Source: a virus. From it: DNA of 25,422 bases. Made by a program: the position numbers and the translations under genes. The DNA is taken from the IMG/VR virus record IMGVR_UViG_3300031569_000037, positions 1 to 25,422 of that record. One strand, given 5' to 3'. The notes beneath the pieces were generated by a model that did no database searches, was not told the DNA's origin, and saw only the letters and a list, made by a program, of their open reading frames with translations. This document shows, piece by piece, positions 1 to 6,469 of this stretch (position 1 is the stretch's first letter; each line of letters opens with the position of its first letter).

Positions 1-434
1 AAAACTTAAAAGCTCAAATCACCTCAGATGAAGGTGTAGTGTATGAAATCTACAAGGATCATCTGGGCTACCCCACTTTCGGGGTTGGACACCTTATACT
101 AAGGACAGACCCAGAGTTCCATATGGACATAGGGGCTAGTGTATCTAAGGAAAGAGTCGAGGAATGTTTAGAGCAGGACTTACAGACAGCGTCTGATGAG
201 TGCCTTATTCTCTATCCTTGGTTCGATAGCGCACCACAGGAAGTGCGAGAGATACTGATTAATATGATGTTCAACATGGGCAGGCCTCGCCTGTCGAAGT
301 TCAAGAACTTCAGTCGGGCGTTGTATGAACAAGATTGGAAACAAGCAGCAGTAGAGGGGCGAGATTCACGTTGGCATAAGCAAGTCACGAATCGCGCTGA
401 AAGATTAATGATTAGAATGGAGAATATAGCCTAA
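1..434 (+). CDS. T4-type phage lysozyme (GH24), 5' end cut off by window
   Basis: Muramidase that cleaves the peptidoglycan glycan backbone; a lysis enzyme or virion lysozyme. The frame that ends at 434 is open to the first base of the window, so the GTG at 39 is not the start. Reading upstream gives residues ending in SDEGVVYEIYKDHLGYPTFG. The catalytic triad of T4 lysozyme (Glu11, Asp20, Thr26) is present with identical spacing: Glu at codon 30-32, Asp nine residues on in YKD, Thr six further in PTFGVGH. The C-terminal part keeps the INMMFNMG and SRWHKQVTNRAERL segments typical of the T4 lysozyme family. Only a short N-terminal piece is missing, which could hold a signal or anchor. The next gene starts directly at the stop codon. 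Confidence 0.93.
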   Translation, partial: NLKAQITSDEGVVYEIYKDHLGYPTFGVGHLILRTDPEFHMDIGASVSKERVEECLEQDLQTASDECLILYPWFDSAPQEVREILINMMFNMGRPRLSKFKNFSRALYEQDWKQAAVEGRDSRWHKQVTNRAERLMIRMENIA

Positions 435-1100
435 GTGAAAGTACAATTAGTTTCTTTAAGTACACCATCAGCAAGTACAGGAACACATGGAGCAGACGAG
501 TTTGTAGCCTACTGTGCTAGAGTAAGTAACCCTGGAAATCAGAATAATTCTAAAACCGCAGCGGGGTTGCTCAAGTACCTAATCAAGAATGACCACTGGA
601 GTCCCTTCGAAATGGTATCTATTACTATGGAGATCCAGACAACCAGAGACATCTCCCATCAGATAGTACGTCACCGTAGCTTTTCCTATCAGGAGTTCAG
701 CCAACGGTATGCAGTGTCGGACACATTTCAGACAAGGGAGACAAGACTGCAAGACCCTAAGAACCGGCAGAACAGTATAGAAATTGACATCTCTAACATA
801 GAGTCTAAGAAGCTGGCCGACCTTTGGTACTTGAAGCAGCAGGAAGTTCTGCGGAAGTCAAGAGAAGTGTACGAGTGGGCTTTGGGACGTGGCATTGCAA
901 AGGAGCAAGCACGAGCAGCTCTTCCCGAAGGGCTAACAGGTACTACACTGTACATGGCCGGAACTCTACGTAGTTGGATACACTACTGCCAATTGCGTAT
1001 GGCAAACGGCACACAGAAGGAGCACCAGGAGATAGCAGAACTGTGCTGGGACATAATAGGAACACACTTTCCAAGTGTAATAAAAGCGTTCGAGGCTTAG
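435..1100 (+). CDS. thyX: Flavin-dependent thymidylate synthase ThyX
   Basis: Makes dTMP from dUMP using methylene-tetrahydrofolate as carbon donor and FADH2/NADPH as reductant. The signature RHR-x7-S is seen at residues 79-89 (RHRSFSYQEFS), and the length of 221 aa is normal for ThyX. The start is GTG, immediately after the TAA of the lysozyme gene; a GGAG lies 12 nt upstream, so initiation is probably helped by coupling. The following gene, glyA, supplies the methylene-tetrahydrofolate, so the two form a dTMP unit. ThyX does not release dihydrofolate, so no phage dihydrofolate reductase is needed, and none is seen in the window. Confidence 0.96.
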   Translation: MKVQLVSLSTPSASTGTHGADEFVAYCARVSNPGNQNNSKTAAGLLKYLIKNDHWSPFEMVSITMEIQTTRDISHQIVRHRSFSYQEFSQRYAVSDTFQTRETRLQDPKNRQNSIEIDISNIESKKLADLWYLKQQEVLRKSREVYEWALGRGIAKEQARAALPEGLTGTTLYMAGTLRSWIHYCQLRMANGTQKEHQEIAELCWDIIGTHFPSVIKAFEA

Positions 1101-1101
1101 T

Positions 1102-2241
1102 TTGTTAGACAAAAGAATAAGGGAAATACTAGACAAAGAGATACATAGGCAAAACACTACAATAGAGCTTATAGCAAGTGAGAACTATGCAAGTGATGCA
1201 GTAATGTACCTATGTGGTAGTGTGTTTACGAATAAGTATGCAGAAGGTTATCCAGGCAAACGCTACTACAATGGTTGCGGGAACATGGATGACATCGAGC
1301 AGCTCGCAATAGATACAGTATGTAAACTATACGGAGCTGAGTATGCAAACGTACAGCCTCATAGCGGGGCTAATGCAAACACGGCAGTGTACCAAGCATT
1401 CCTAGAGCCGGGAGATACAATTCTCGGTATGGACTTAGCAAGTGGTGGACATTTGTCACACGGTAGCCCGCCCAACATCTCAGGAAAGCTATACAATGCA
1501 TACTCTTATGGTGTAAACGATTCTGGCTACCTAGACTATAACGATATACTTTACAAAGCAATTGCAGTACAGCCTAAGATGATTATTGCTGGTGCAAGTG
1601 CGTATCCGAGAGTAATAGATTGGGAGAAGTTTAGAGATATTGCAGATGAAGTAGGAGCCTTGTTGCTGGTCGATATGGCACACTATAGTGGGCTTATTGC
1701 TGGGAAGGCTTACCCTAACCCGATGCCTTACGCGGATGTAGTGACAAGTACAACACATAAGACATTGCGTGGGCCTAGAGGCGGTATTATACTTTGGAAC
1801 AATCCTGAGTACTCTAAACGTATTAACAGTGCAATCTTCCCAGGTACACAGGGTGGGCCTCTAATGAATACAATTGCCGCAAAAGCACAATGTTTTATAG
1901 AAGCAATTGATAGTTCATTTACTAAGTATGCAATTAACGTAGTTCTAAACGCTACAGCGTTCTCAGATCGGCTTACTGCAAATGGGTTTACTTGTTTAAC
2001 CGGCGGAACCGATTCACATATAATACTACTTGATTTAACCAATAGAAATATAAGCGGCAAAGACGCAGCGAATGCACTAGAGGCTAAAGGTATTACTGTA
2101 AACAAGAACGGCATTCCAAACGACCCGAGAAGCTTTGTAGAGACAAGTGGTATTAGGTTAGGTACTGCTGCGGAAACAACCAAGGGACGGGATAGAAAAT
2201 GGTTCAGAAACTTAGCCGATACCCTAGCAAATATTATATAA
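1102..2241 (+). CDS. glyA: Serine hydroxymethyltransferase
   Basis: PLP enzyme that turns serine plus tetrahydrofolate into glycine plus 5,10-methylene-tetrahydrofolate. Family motifs are clear: IELIASENYAS at 21-31, the substrate/PLP region HSGANANTAVY near 87-97, VDMAHYSGLIAGK at 190-202 and STTHKTLRGPRGG at 216-228 with PLP lysine K220. At 379 aa it is roughly 40 residues shorter than the bacterial enzyme, mostly toward the C-terminus, but SGIRLGT is retained. The start is TTG one base after the thyX stop, with GAGG six bases before it. Its place after thyX suggests it feeds dTMP synthesis. A link to hydroxymethylated bases is possible in principle, but no hydroxymethylase is visible. Confidence 0.95.
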   Translation: MLDKRIREILDKEIHRQNTTIELIASENYASDAVMYLCGSVFTNKYAEGYPGKRYYNGCGNMDDIEQLAIDTVCKLYGAEYANVQPHSGANANTAVYQAFLEPGDTILGMDLASGGHLSHGSPPNISGKLYNAYSYGVNDSGYLDYNDILYKAIAVQPKMIIAGASAYPRVIDWEKFRDIADEVGALLLVDMAHYSGLIAGKAYPNPMPYADVVTSTTHKTLRGPRGGIILWNNPEYSKRINSAIFPGTQGGPLMNTIAAKAQCFIEAIDSSFTKYAINVVLNATAFSDRLTANGFTCLTGGTDSHIILLDLTNRNISGKDAANALEAKGITVNKNGIPNDPRSFVETSGIRLGTAAETTKGRDRKWFRNLADTLANII

Positions 2242-2260
2242 CAGAAGGACTAAATAATTC

Positions 2261-2289
2261 TTGACATATTTACTGAATGTGAGTATAAT
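2261..2289 (+). promoter_or_regulatory. Sigma70-type promoter P1 (perfect consensus)
   Basis: TTGACA at 2261-2266, 17 bp spacer, TATAAT at 2284-2289, preceded by the shared lead-in TAAATAATTC. It starts about 20 bp after the glyA stop. The expected transcription start, 6-7 bases after the -10, falls on or beside the ATG at 2296, so this message would be leaderless. Confidence 0.9.
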
Positions 2290-2295
2290 ACGCCC

Positions 2296-2868
2296 ATGAA
2301 TATTTTTATACTAGACAAAAACTTAGACAGATGTGCGGAGTATCATGTTGATAAGCATATTGTAAAAATGCCACTAGAAGCGGCACAGATGCTTTGCACA
2401 AATCATTGGATAGAGAAATACCTTGGGCATGTTCCACAAAAACTTACAAAAGAAGAGTGGGCAGTCATTAAAGAAGCCAAGAAAAATCCTGTCCGAGACT
2501 TTCCTTATTTACCTACTATGTACAATCACCCTTGTACCATTTGGGCTAGAGCTACTCTGGATAACTACGAGTGGTTATTCGGCTATGCACTTTCCCTTAA
2601 TGAAGAGTACAGATATAGATACGGCAAATCGCACAAAAGCGTGCATGAAGTTATACTTAACTTACCTGAACCCGTATCCTTACCACGAGACGGACTCACT
2701 GATTTTGCACAAGCCATGCCCGATGAACTCAAAGGAGAAGACACAGTAGAAGCATATAGAAAGTTTTACCATAAAGATAAAGCGACCTTTGCTTCCTGGA
2801 AGTATAGGGATAAGCCACCTTGGTGGTCTGAAGAAGAGGCAGAGTATGAGCAAAGAATCACACGGTAA
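2296..2868 (+). CDS. Conserved phage protein starting MNIFILDKN, function unknown
   Basis: 190-residue soluble protein. The N-terminus MNIFILDKNLDRCAEYH followed by VDKHIVKMPLEAAQML is a pattern I associate with a conserved family of phage hypothetical proteins; some relatives may carry a pyrimidine-dimer glycosylase label, but I see no catalytic signature that proves this. Conserved His/Lys/Glu residues in YHVDKHIVKM and a Trp-rich C-terminus (ASWKYRDKPPWW) suggest a small enzyme or nucleic-acid-binding fold. The ATG is the only sensible start because the conserved motif begins there. There is no good Shine-Dalgarno; the start lies 7 bases after the P1 -10 box. The next gene overlaps by 23 bases. 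Confidence 0.75.
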   Translation: MNIFILDKNLDRCAEYHVDKHIVKMPLEAAQMLCTNHWIEKYLGHVPQKLTKEEWAVIKEAKKNPVRDFPYLPTMYNHPCTIWARATLDNYEWLFGYALSLNEEYRYRYGKSHKSVHEVILNLPEPVSLPRDGLTDFAQAMPDELKGEDTVEAYRKFYHKDKATFASWKYRDKPPWWSEEEAEYEQRITR

Positions 2869-3241
2869 GAAGTACGATAGTGGTAAACCTAAACTGTATC
2901 TGCTTCCGCCTAAGTCTATAAATGAAGTAGGAAAAGTACTTACATTTGGAGCAGAAAAATACGACCCTCATAACTGGAGGAAAGTAGATGATTTACAGAA
3001 CCGATACAGTAGTGCAGCGTTGCGTCACATATTCGCTCACATAGATGGGGAAGACGCAGATGAAGAGACAGGACTGTCTCACCTAGCACATGCTATATGT
3101 TGTTTAATGTTTAAATTGGAGGATGAATTAATTGGCGAGAGTGAAGAAGAAGGACTACGAGAACCTAACGAACACAAACATAGAGAAAGTAATAGAGCTG
3201 CTCTCACAAGAGAAAGCCATCACGAAAAAGGAAGCATGTGA
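2846..3241 (+). CDS. DUF5664 / MazZ-like dATP-dGTP diphosphohydrolase
   Basis: All-alpha MazG-type nucleotide pyrophosphohydrolase of the family annotated as dATP/dGTP diphosphohydrolase; MazZ of 2-aminoadenine phages belongs here. Seen: KYDSGKPKLYLLPP at 9-22, VGKVLTFGAEKYDPHNW at 28-44, ALRHIFAHIDGE at 58-69 and GLSHLAHAICCLMF at 76-89, the usual order of family motifs. I chose the ATG at 2846, which has AGAGG six bases upstream, over an earlier ATG at 2789 that would add a non-family leader. The domain ends near residue 95; the last 36 residues lie in the region also read in another frame by the next gene. It may shape the purine dNTP pool; no PurZ or DatZ is seen nearby. Confidence 0.8.
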   Translation: MSKESHGKKYDSGKPKLYLLPPKSINEVGKVLTFGAEKYDPHNWRKVDDLQNRYSSAALRHIFAHIDGEDADEETGLSHLAHAICCLMFKLEDELIGESEEEGLREPNEHKHRESNRAALTRESHHEKGSM

Positions 3242-3770
3242 AATGCTAAACATCTCGTACAATACTACGAGATTAAATAAGATCATAGCAGAGTACCAAG
3301 AACGTAAGCAGTATGTAGCAGAACGAAAGGCTACAAACAAAGGTAAGAAAGCTCAGACATACGAGATAACTGAAGCTATAACAAACTATTTGCAAGGAGA
3401 CTCTATCTCCCAAATAGCAGCGGGGTTGTATCGGTCGTCTGGGTTTGTGCGTGCCATACTCGATAGAGTAGGAGTACCACAACGACCTGTGAGCGTAGAA
3501 GAGCGTACAGAGCCTTCTATCATCCCCGATAGTTGTGTTTCTACAGAGTTCTTTGCTGGAGAAAAAGTATGGTCAGCAGCCTACCACGCTCCCGCAATAG
3601 TAGATGAGGAAGTAGAAGTAAAGAACAAGTATGAAAGCAAAGGCTACAGAGTATATATCCTAGAGAAATCAGAGGAAACTGTAGGCGGCTTTTACGCATA
3701 TGTACTAGCCTGTGAGCTAGGGAGGCTTTCTCACTTAGAGGAGCATGGAGTTAACTTAAGCAAGATATAA
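3132..3770 (+). CDS. HTH-domain phage protein, probable DNA-binding regulator
   Basis: 212 residues. Residues 1-55 (MARVKKKDYENL, then ITKKEACEMLNISYNTTRL) read as a helix-turn-helix, and a second HTH-like stretch (ISQIAAGLYRSSGFVRAIL) sits near residues 93-111. The C-terminal half is acidic and aromatic with no motif I recognise. The start is TTG, with a strong GGAGG nine bases upstream; it keeps the whole first HTH. A shorter version from ATG 3243, with AAGGAAG eight bases upstream and starting two bases after the previous stop, is possible but would split the HTH. The TTG start means a 110-base overlap in a different frame with the preceding gene. Role as regulator is inferred. Confidence 0.72.
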   Translation: MARVKKKDYENLTNTNIEKVIELLSQEKAITKKEACEMLNISYNTTRLNKIIAEYQERKQYVAERKATNKGKKAQTYEITEAITNYLQGDSISQIAAGLYRSSGFVRAILDRVGVPQRPVSVEERTEPSIIPDSCVSTEFFAGEKVWSAAYHAPAIVDEEVEVKNKYESKGYRVYILEKSEETVGGFYAYVLACELGRLSHLEEHGVNLSKI

Positions 3771-3778
3771 AGGGTAGA

Positions 3779-3898
3779 ATGGAAGAGTTTAGAATCATAA
3801 AAACAATATTGATGCTCCTGTACTTAGAGGTGGGGCTTCATATAGCAGAAATTTTATTTGATATGCACCAGTCACATATGTTTGATTGGCTACTATAA
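3779..3898 (+). CDS. Small hydrophobic protein, 39 aa
   Basis: Short ORF filling the gap between two longer genes. It reads MEEFRIIKTILMLLYLEVGL and continues to a TAA at 3896-3898. The middle (ILMLLYLEVGLHIAEILF) could span or lie on a membrane. AAAGGG lies just upstream of the ATG. Its stop is followed 12 bases later by the next ATG, with the AAGGA of that gene overlapping its end, which fits a real gene string. Function unknown. Confidence 0.5.
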   Translation: MEEFRIIKTILMLLYLEVGLHIAEILFDMHQSHMFDWLL

Positions 3899-3910
3899 AA
3901 GGAAAAGCAA

Positions 3911-4627
3911 ATGCAAGGATCTAGTTACCCACAAGAAGTGAAAGATTTTTATTGGAAAAATGTTATAGACGCAGGAATACCAGGAACAGGAGCGCAAGCC
4001 AGAGCTATTATGGTAGCAGAGTATGGAAACTCTCCCGCTAAAGCAACTTTCTATTACTGGATGAAAGGCGATTATGCCCGTGAGCAAAATAAGGCCCGAG
4101 CTGCAAGGCTTAGAAAAGAAAGCCCGATTGTTATAGTAGGAAAACGTTTAGATAAATTTAAACTGAAACAGCCAAGAATAGAGCAAGGACGTTCGATCTG
4201 GGAGCAATACGAGCACCATAACCGAGGCACCAGAATCAGATTTGCCTCTATTGAACCAGCTATTTTATGGGTAATAAATGGTAGAATTTCTAAATTTCAC
4301 GCAAAAGGAACAGGGAAAAAAAGTATGAAAATAGATGAGGGTACTTTTTACGCAAAAGACGTATTAAAATTATGGGAAGATACACAAGGATACAATCCGG
4401 ATACTTATGACTTAGACTGTACTATTTGTGGAGAGCAGCTAAATGTTGTACATAGCATATGGCAGATGGATCATATAGATCCTTCAGCGGGAAACCATTT
4501 AGAAAATACTAGCTGTACCCATAAAGAGTGTAATCAGTCAAAGTCTTCAATGCAGATGGAGGACTATCTGGTACATTGTGAAAAAGTACTTAGGAATTAT
4601 AACAGACTTCCTAAAAATAATTCTTGA
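3911..4627 (+). CDS. HNH endonuclease with N-terminal HTH-like region
   Basis: 238 residues. The C-terminal third has an HNH/zinc arrangement: CTICGEQL, then QMDHIDPSAGNHLENT with the DH pair, then CTHKECNQSK supplying the second Cys pair and the conserved Asn. Residues 25-55 (ARAIMVAEYGNSPAKATFYY) resemble an HTH. Phage HNH proteins are often free-standing homing nucleases that nick DNA in related genomes; that role is inferred. The ATG has AAGGAAAAG upstream. The stop TGA lies inside the -35 box of promoter P2, so gene end and promoter are fused. The gene reads as more A/T-rich than its neighbours, in line with a mobile gene. Confidence 0.85.
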   Translation: MQGSSYPQEVKDFYWKNVIDAGIPGTGAQARAIMVAEYGNSPAKATFYYWMKGDYAREQNKARAARLRKESPIVIVGKRLDKFKLKQPRIEQGRSIWEQYEHHNRGTRIRFASIEPAILWVINGRISKFHAKGTGKKSMKIDEGTFYAKDVLKLWEDTQGYNPDTYDLDCTICGEQLNVVHSIWQMDHIDPSAGNHLENTSCTHKECNQSKSSMQMEDYLVHCEKVLRNYNRLPKNNS

Positions 4628-4652
4628 CATCGATCTTAGATCCGTGTATAAT
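4624..4652 (+). promoter_or_regulatory. Sigma70-type promoter P2 (perfect consensus)
   Basis: TTGACA 4624-4629, 17 bp, TATAAT 4647-4652, preceded by AAAATAATTC. The TGA stop of the HNH gene is part of the -35 hexamer. It drives the methyltransferase gene with a leader of about 23 nt. Confidence 0.92.
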
Positions 4653-4682
4653 ATATTTTACAAAGTGAGGAAAATATACTAT

Positions 4683-5249
4683 ATGAGCAGACAGAAAGCG
4701 GGACAGCGGCTAAATAAAACAGACTTTTACCCTACACCGCCTTGGTGCTACGAGAACTTAGACATCGATTGGTCTATGTTCTCGTCTGCCCATGAGCCGT
4801 GTAGAGGTGATGGTAGAATACAATTCTTCTTGGAAGAGGAGCAAGGAATCCCTTGTACTTATTCGGAGATTATGGAGGATAAAGACTTCTTTGACTACAC
4901 AGACAAAGTAGACCTAATACTCACGAACCCACCTTTTAGTCTGGCTAAGGAGTTTATAGATCACTCTATTACTCTTTCAAACACTTGTATAATGCTACTA
5001 AGACTAAACTATTTAGGTAGTATAACTAGACATCCTTGGTGGAAAGAAAATACTCCTACAGCCTTACACATCCTTAGTAAAAGACCTAGTTTTACAGGTA
5101 AAGGCACAGATGCTACTGAGTATGCTTGGTTTGTATGGGATAAAAGTGATAGATTAGATAAAGGTGTGTTTTTCGCAACACTGCCAACAAAAGAACAGAA
5201 TGCCTTAGCAAAAGAGCTAGCTGAAGAAGTAGTTCTTGAACTTACCTAA
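4683..5249 (+). CDS. Small DNA adenine-N6-type methyltransferase
   Basis: 188 residues. Seen: DFYPTPPW at 14-21, an AdoMet-binding loop HEPCRGDGRIQFF at 37-49 (motif I) and the catalytic TNPPFSLAKE at 81-90 (motif IV, N-P-P-F). This is the signature of amino-methyltransferases acting on adenine or cytosine N4 in DNA. I see no separate target-recognition domain, so specificity cannot be read. Start: the ATG at 4683, downstream of promoter P2 and GAGG at 4667-4670; the longer frame from 4578 would run through the promoter and add an unlikely leader. Possible roles are self-protection from host restriction or marking of DNA. The next promoter follows directly after the stop. Confidence 0.85.
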   Translation: MSRQKAGQRLNKTDFYPTPPWCYENLDIDWSMFSSAHEPCRGDGRIQFFLEEEQGIPCTYSEIMEDKDFFDYTDKVDLILTNPPFSLAKEFIDHSITLSNTCIMLLRLNYLGSITRHPWWKENTPTALHILSKRPSFTGKGTDATEYAWFVWDKSDRLDKGVFFATLPTKEQNALAKELAEEVVLELT

Positions 5250-5258
5250 AAATAATTC

Positions 5259-5287
5259 TTGACAGAAATGTTATTTCGCGATATAAT
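5259..5287 (+). promoter_or_regulatory. Sigma70-type promoter P3 (perfect consensus)
   Basis: TTGACA 5259-5264, 17 bp, TATAAT 5282-5287, lead-in AAAATAATTC starting two bases before the end of the methyltransferase stop codon. Leader about 17 nt, containing AAGGA five bases before ATG 5312. Downstream bases (TATCATTTCAAATT) resemble those after P5 and P6. Confidence 0.93.
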
Positions 5288-5311
5288 ATCATTTCAAATT
5301 TAAGGAAACCG

Positions 5312-5743
5312 ATGGGCGACCGATTTTACCAACAGCAACTAGACAAGCTGGGCACTTGCCCAGGAATGAAAACTAAAACAAGGAACCGCAGAATGGCGTG
5401 GGACGACGACAAGAAAGCACAAGCAGTAGAAATGTACGAAGCAGAGAACCCAACCTCCGAGAATTCAATGGAGATTGTAAAAGATATAGCTGATGAGTTA
5501 AATGAAAGCCCTAACGGGGTTCGCATGATTCTTAGCAAAGCTGGTGTCTATATCAAGAAAGCTCCAGCCGCAGCAGCCTCTGGTGGTAACGCTAAAGCCC
5601 CTAGTACAAGAGTATCTAAGCAAGACGCTCAGGACGCACTTGTAGAAGCTATTAGAGCCGCAGAGAAAGAAGTAGACATGGATATCGTATCCAAGTTGAC
5701 TGGCAAAGCTGCACAGTACTTCACCACACTAATCACAGACTAG
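5312..5743 (+). CDS. Single-module HTH DNA-binding protein
   Basis: 143 residues, unknown family to me but readable. Residues 30-80 begin with WDDDKKAQAVEMYE and end in SPNGVRMILSKAGVY, a three-helix HTH pattern that closely matches each of the four modules of the protein at 8245-8973. An Ala-rich linker follows (KKAPAAAASGG) and then a helical tail (KQDAQDALVEAIRAAEKEVD). The ATG at 5312 fits the promoter leader and the AAGGA site; later Met codons (residues 19 and 28) are alternatives. It has its own promoter and a GC-rich hairpin after its stop, which suggests a strongly expressed small DNA-binding protein. Function inferred only at the level of DNA binding. Confidence 0.75.
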   Translation: MGDRFYQQQLDKLGTCPGMKTKTRNRRMAWDDDKKAQAVEMYEAENPTSENSMEIVKDIADELNESPNGVRMILSKAGVYIKKAPAAAASGGNAKAPSTRVSKQDAQDALVEAIRAAEKEVDMDIVSKLTGKAAQYFTTLITD

Positions 5744-5751
5744 TACCACCC

Positions 5752-5765
5752 GCCCCTTCGGGGGC
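5752..5765 (+). terminator. UUCG-tetraloop hairpin after the HTH gene
   Basis: GCCCC-TTCG-GGGGC: five G/C pairs closed by a C(UUCG)G loop, an exceptionally stable RNA hairpin, nine bases after the stop at 5743. No U-tract follows (ACTACCACCC), so it may be a weak terminator, or a 3'-end stabiliser or processing signal. Flanked by two copies of ACCACCC. Confidence 0.5.
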
Positions 5766-5791
5766 ACTACCACCCTTTAGAGTATAGGAAT

Positions 5792-5805
5792 GTAAAAGAT
5801 TTTAC
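5792..5805. repeat. 14-bp dyad GTAAAA-GA-TTTTAC, operator-like
   Basis: Perfect inverted repeat of 6-bp arms around GA in the 85-base gap between the HTH gene and the next gene. A two-base loop is too short for a stable RNA hairpin, so as DNA it could be a binding site for a dimeric protein. It lies 24 bases before the GTG at 5829. No promoter of the family is seen here, so what it would control is unclear. Confidence 0.3.
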
Positions 5806-5828
5806 CCACCTAAACCTAAGGAGTCTTA

Positions 5829-6095
5829 GTGAAAAAGGAAGAACTAGCCTCTCTTGTGACGGAGTATGGCGACGCTATCATTACTTATCGTAGTGAGAAC
5901 TCAAAAAAACTAAAGTACAATGTTTGCACGTTGGACTTTAGTACGCCTTATATTCAGAGCAAGAAAAATAGAGCGAAAGAATCCAGCAGTACGTTACTAC
6001 TGTTCTGTTGGGATACAGACTCATACCGTCTGTTGAAACCTTTTAATATCACAAGCGTAGTACCTTTATCATCCATCTTAAAGAACGACATATGA
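5829..6095 (+). CDS. Small protein of unknown function, 88 aa
   Basis: GTG start with AAGGAG at 5818-5823, five bases upstream, which fixes the start. The sequence begins MKKEELASLVTEYGDAIITY and has beta-rich character (YNVCTLDF, TLLLFCWD, NITSVVPLSSIL). No motif recognised. Its stop overlaps the start of the next gene as ATGA, so the two are translationally coupled and may work together with the PC4-like protein. Confidence 0.65.
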   Translation: MKKEELASLVTEYGDAIITYRSENSKKLKYNVCTLDFSTPYIQSKKNRAKESSSTLLLFCWDTDSYRLLKPFNITSVVPLSSILKNDI

Positions 6096-6409
6096 TTGAC
6101 TTAACAGAGCCTGTTGAGGTATATGAGCATGTAATTCATTATGATGAGGTGAAACAGGAGCAAGTTAGAGTCACTGTTAATACCTTTCGGGGGGTAGAAT
6201 ATCTACACGTTCGTAAGTACTACATGGACTTTACAGAGGAATGGAAGCCTACTCCGAAAGGAATAGCTTTCCCTCTTGACTTCAACAATTCTAAAGAGCT
6301 ATTCCGCGCTTTAACAGAAATAATATCGTTAGCCGAGTCTCGCCAAATCATTGAAGAAAACTTCGGTGATCTCATTAGAGAGATTTATCCGGAAGATAGT
6401 TCGAAATAG
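6092..6409 (+). CDS. PC4/p15-like ssDNA-binding protein
   Basis: 105 residues. The stretch from about 24 to 65 (VRVTVNTFRGVEYLHVRKYY, then WKPTPKGIAFPLD) matches the pattern of the PC4 fold: a basic beta-sheet with R-x-Y/F-y and K-P-x-x-K-G-I followed by a helix (ELFRALTEIISLAE). PC4-type proteins bind single-stranded DNA and affect transcription; a PC4 homologue is known in phage T5. Here it lies just before the ligase genes and is coupled (ATGA) to the gene before it. Its stop TAG is part of the lead-in of promoter P4. Likely jobs are transcription modulation or ssDNA handling; both are inferred. Confidence 0.7.
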   Translation: MIDLTEPVEVYEHVIHYDEVKQEQVRVTVNTFRGVEYLHVRKYYMDFTEEWKPTPKGIAFPLDFNNSKELFRALTEIISLAESRQIIEENFGDLIREIYPEDSSK

Positions 6410-6412
6410 TTC

Positions 6413-6441
6413 TTGACTTTTTCCCTATTCTTCTGTATAAT
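6413..6441 (+). promoter_or_regulatory. Sigma70-type promoter P4
   Basis: TTGACT 6413-6418, 17 bp, TATAAT 6436-6441, lead-in GAAATAGTTC that contains the stop codon of the PC4-like gene. The only family member with a non-consensus base (T for A at the last position of the -35). Leader about 22 nt before ATG 6470. Confidence 0.88.
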
Positions 6442-6469
6442 ATCTTTAAATAAATGAGAGAAAGAACAA

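Noticed and set aside
39-434. Lysozyme starting at GTG 39
   Set aside because: This would drop the catalytic Glu at 30-32; the frame is open to base 1, so the gene is cut by the window edge.
784-789. TTGACA hexamers at 784, 14281, 18652 and 25291
   Set aside because: No TATAAT-like box at 16-18 bp from any of them.
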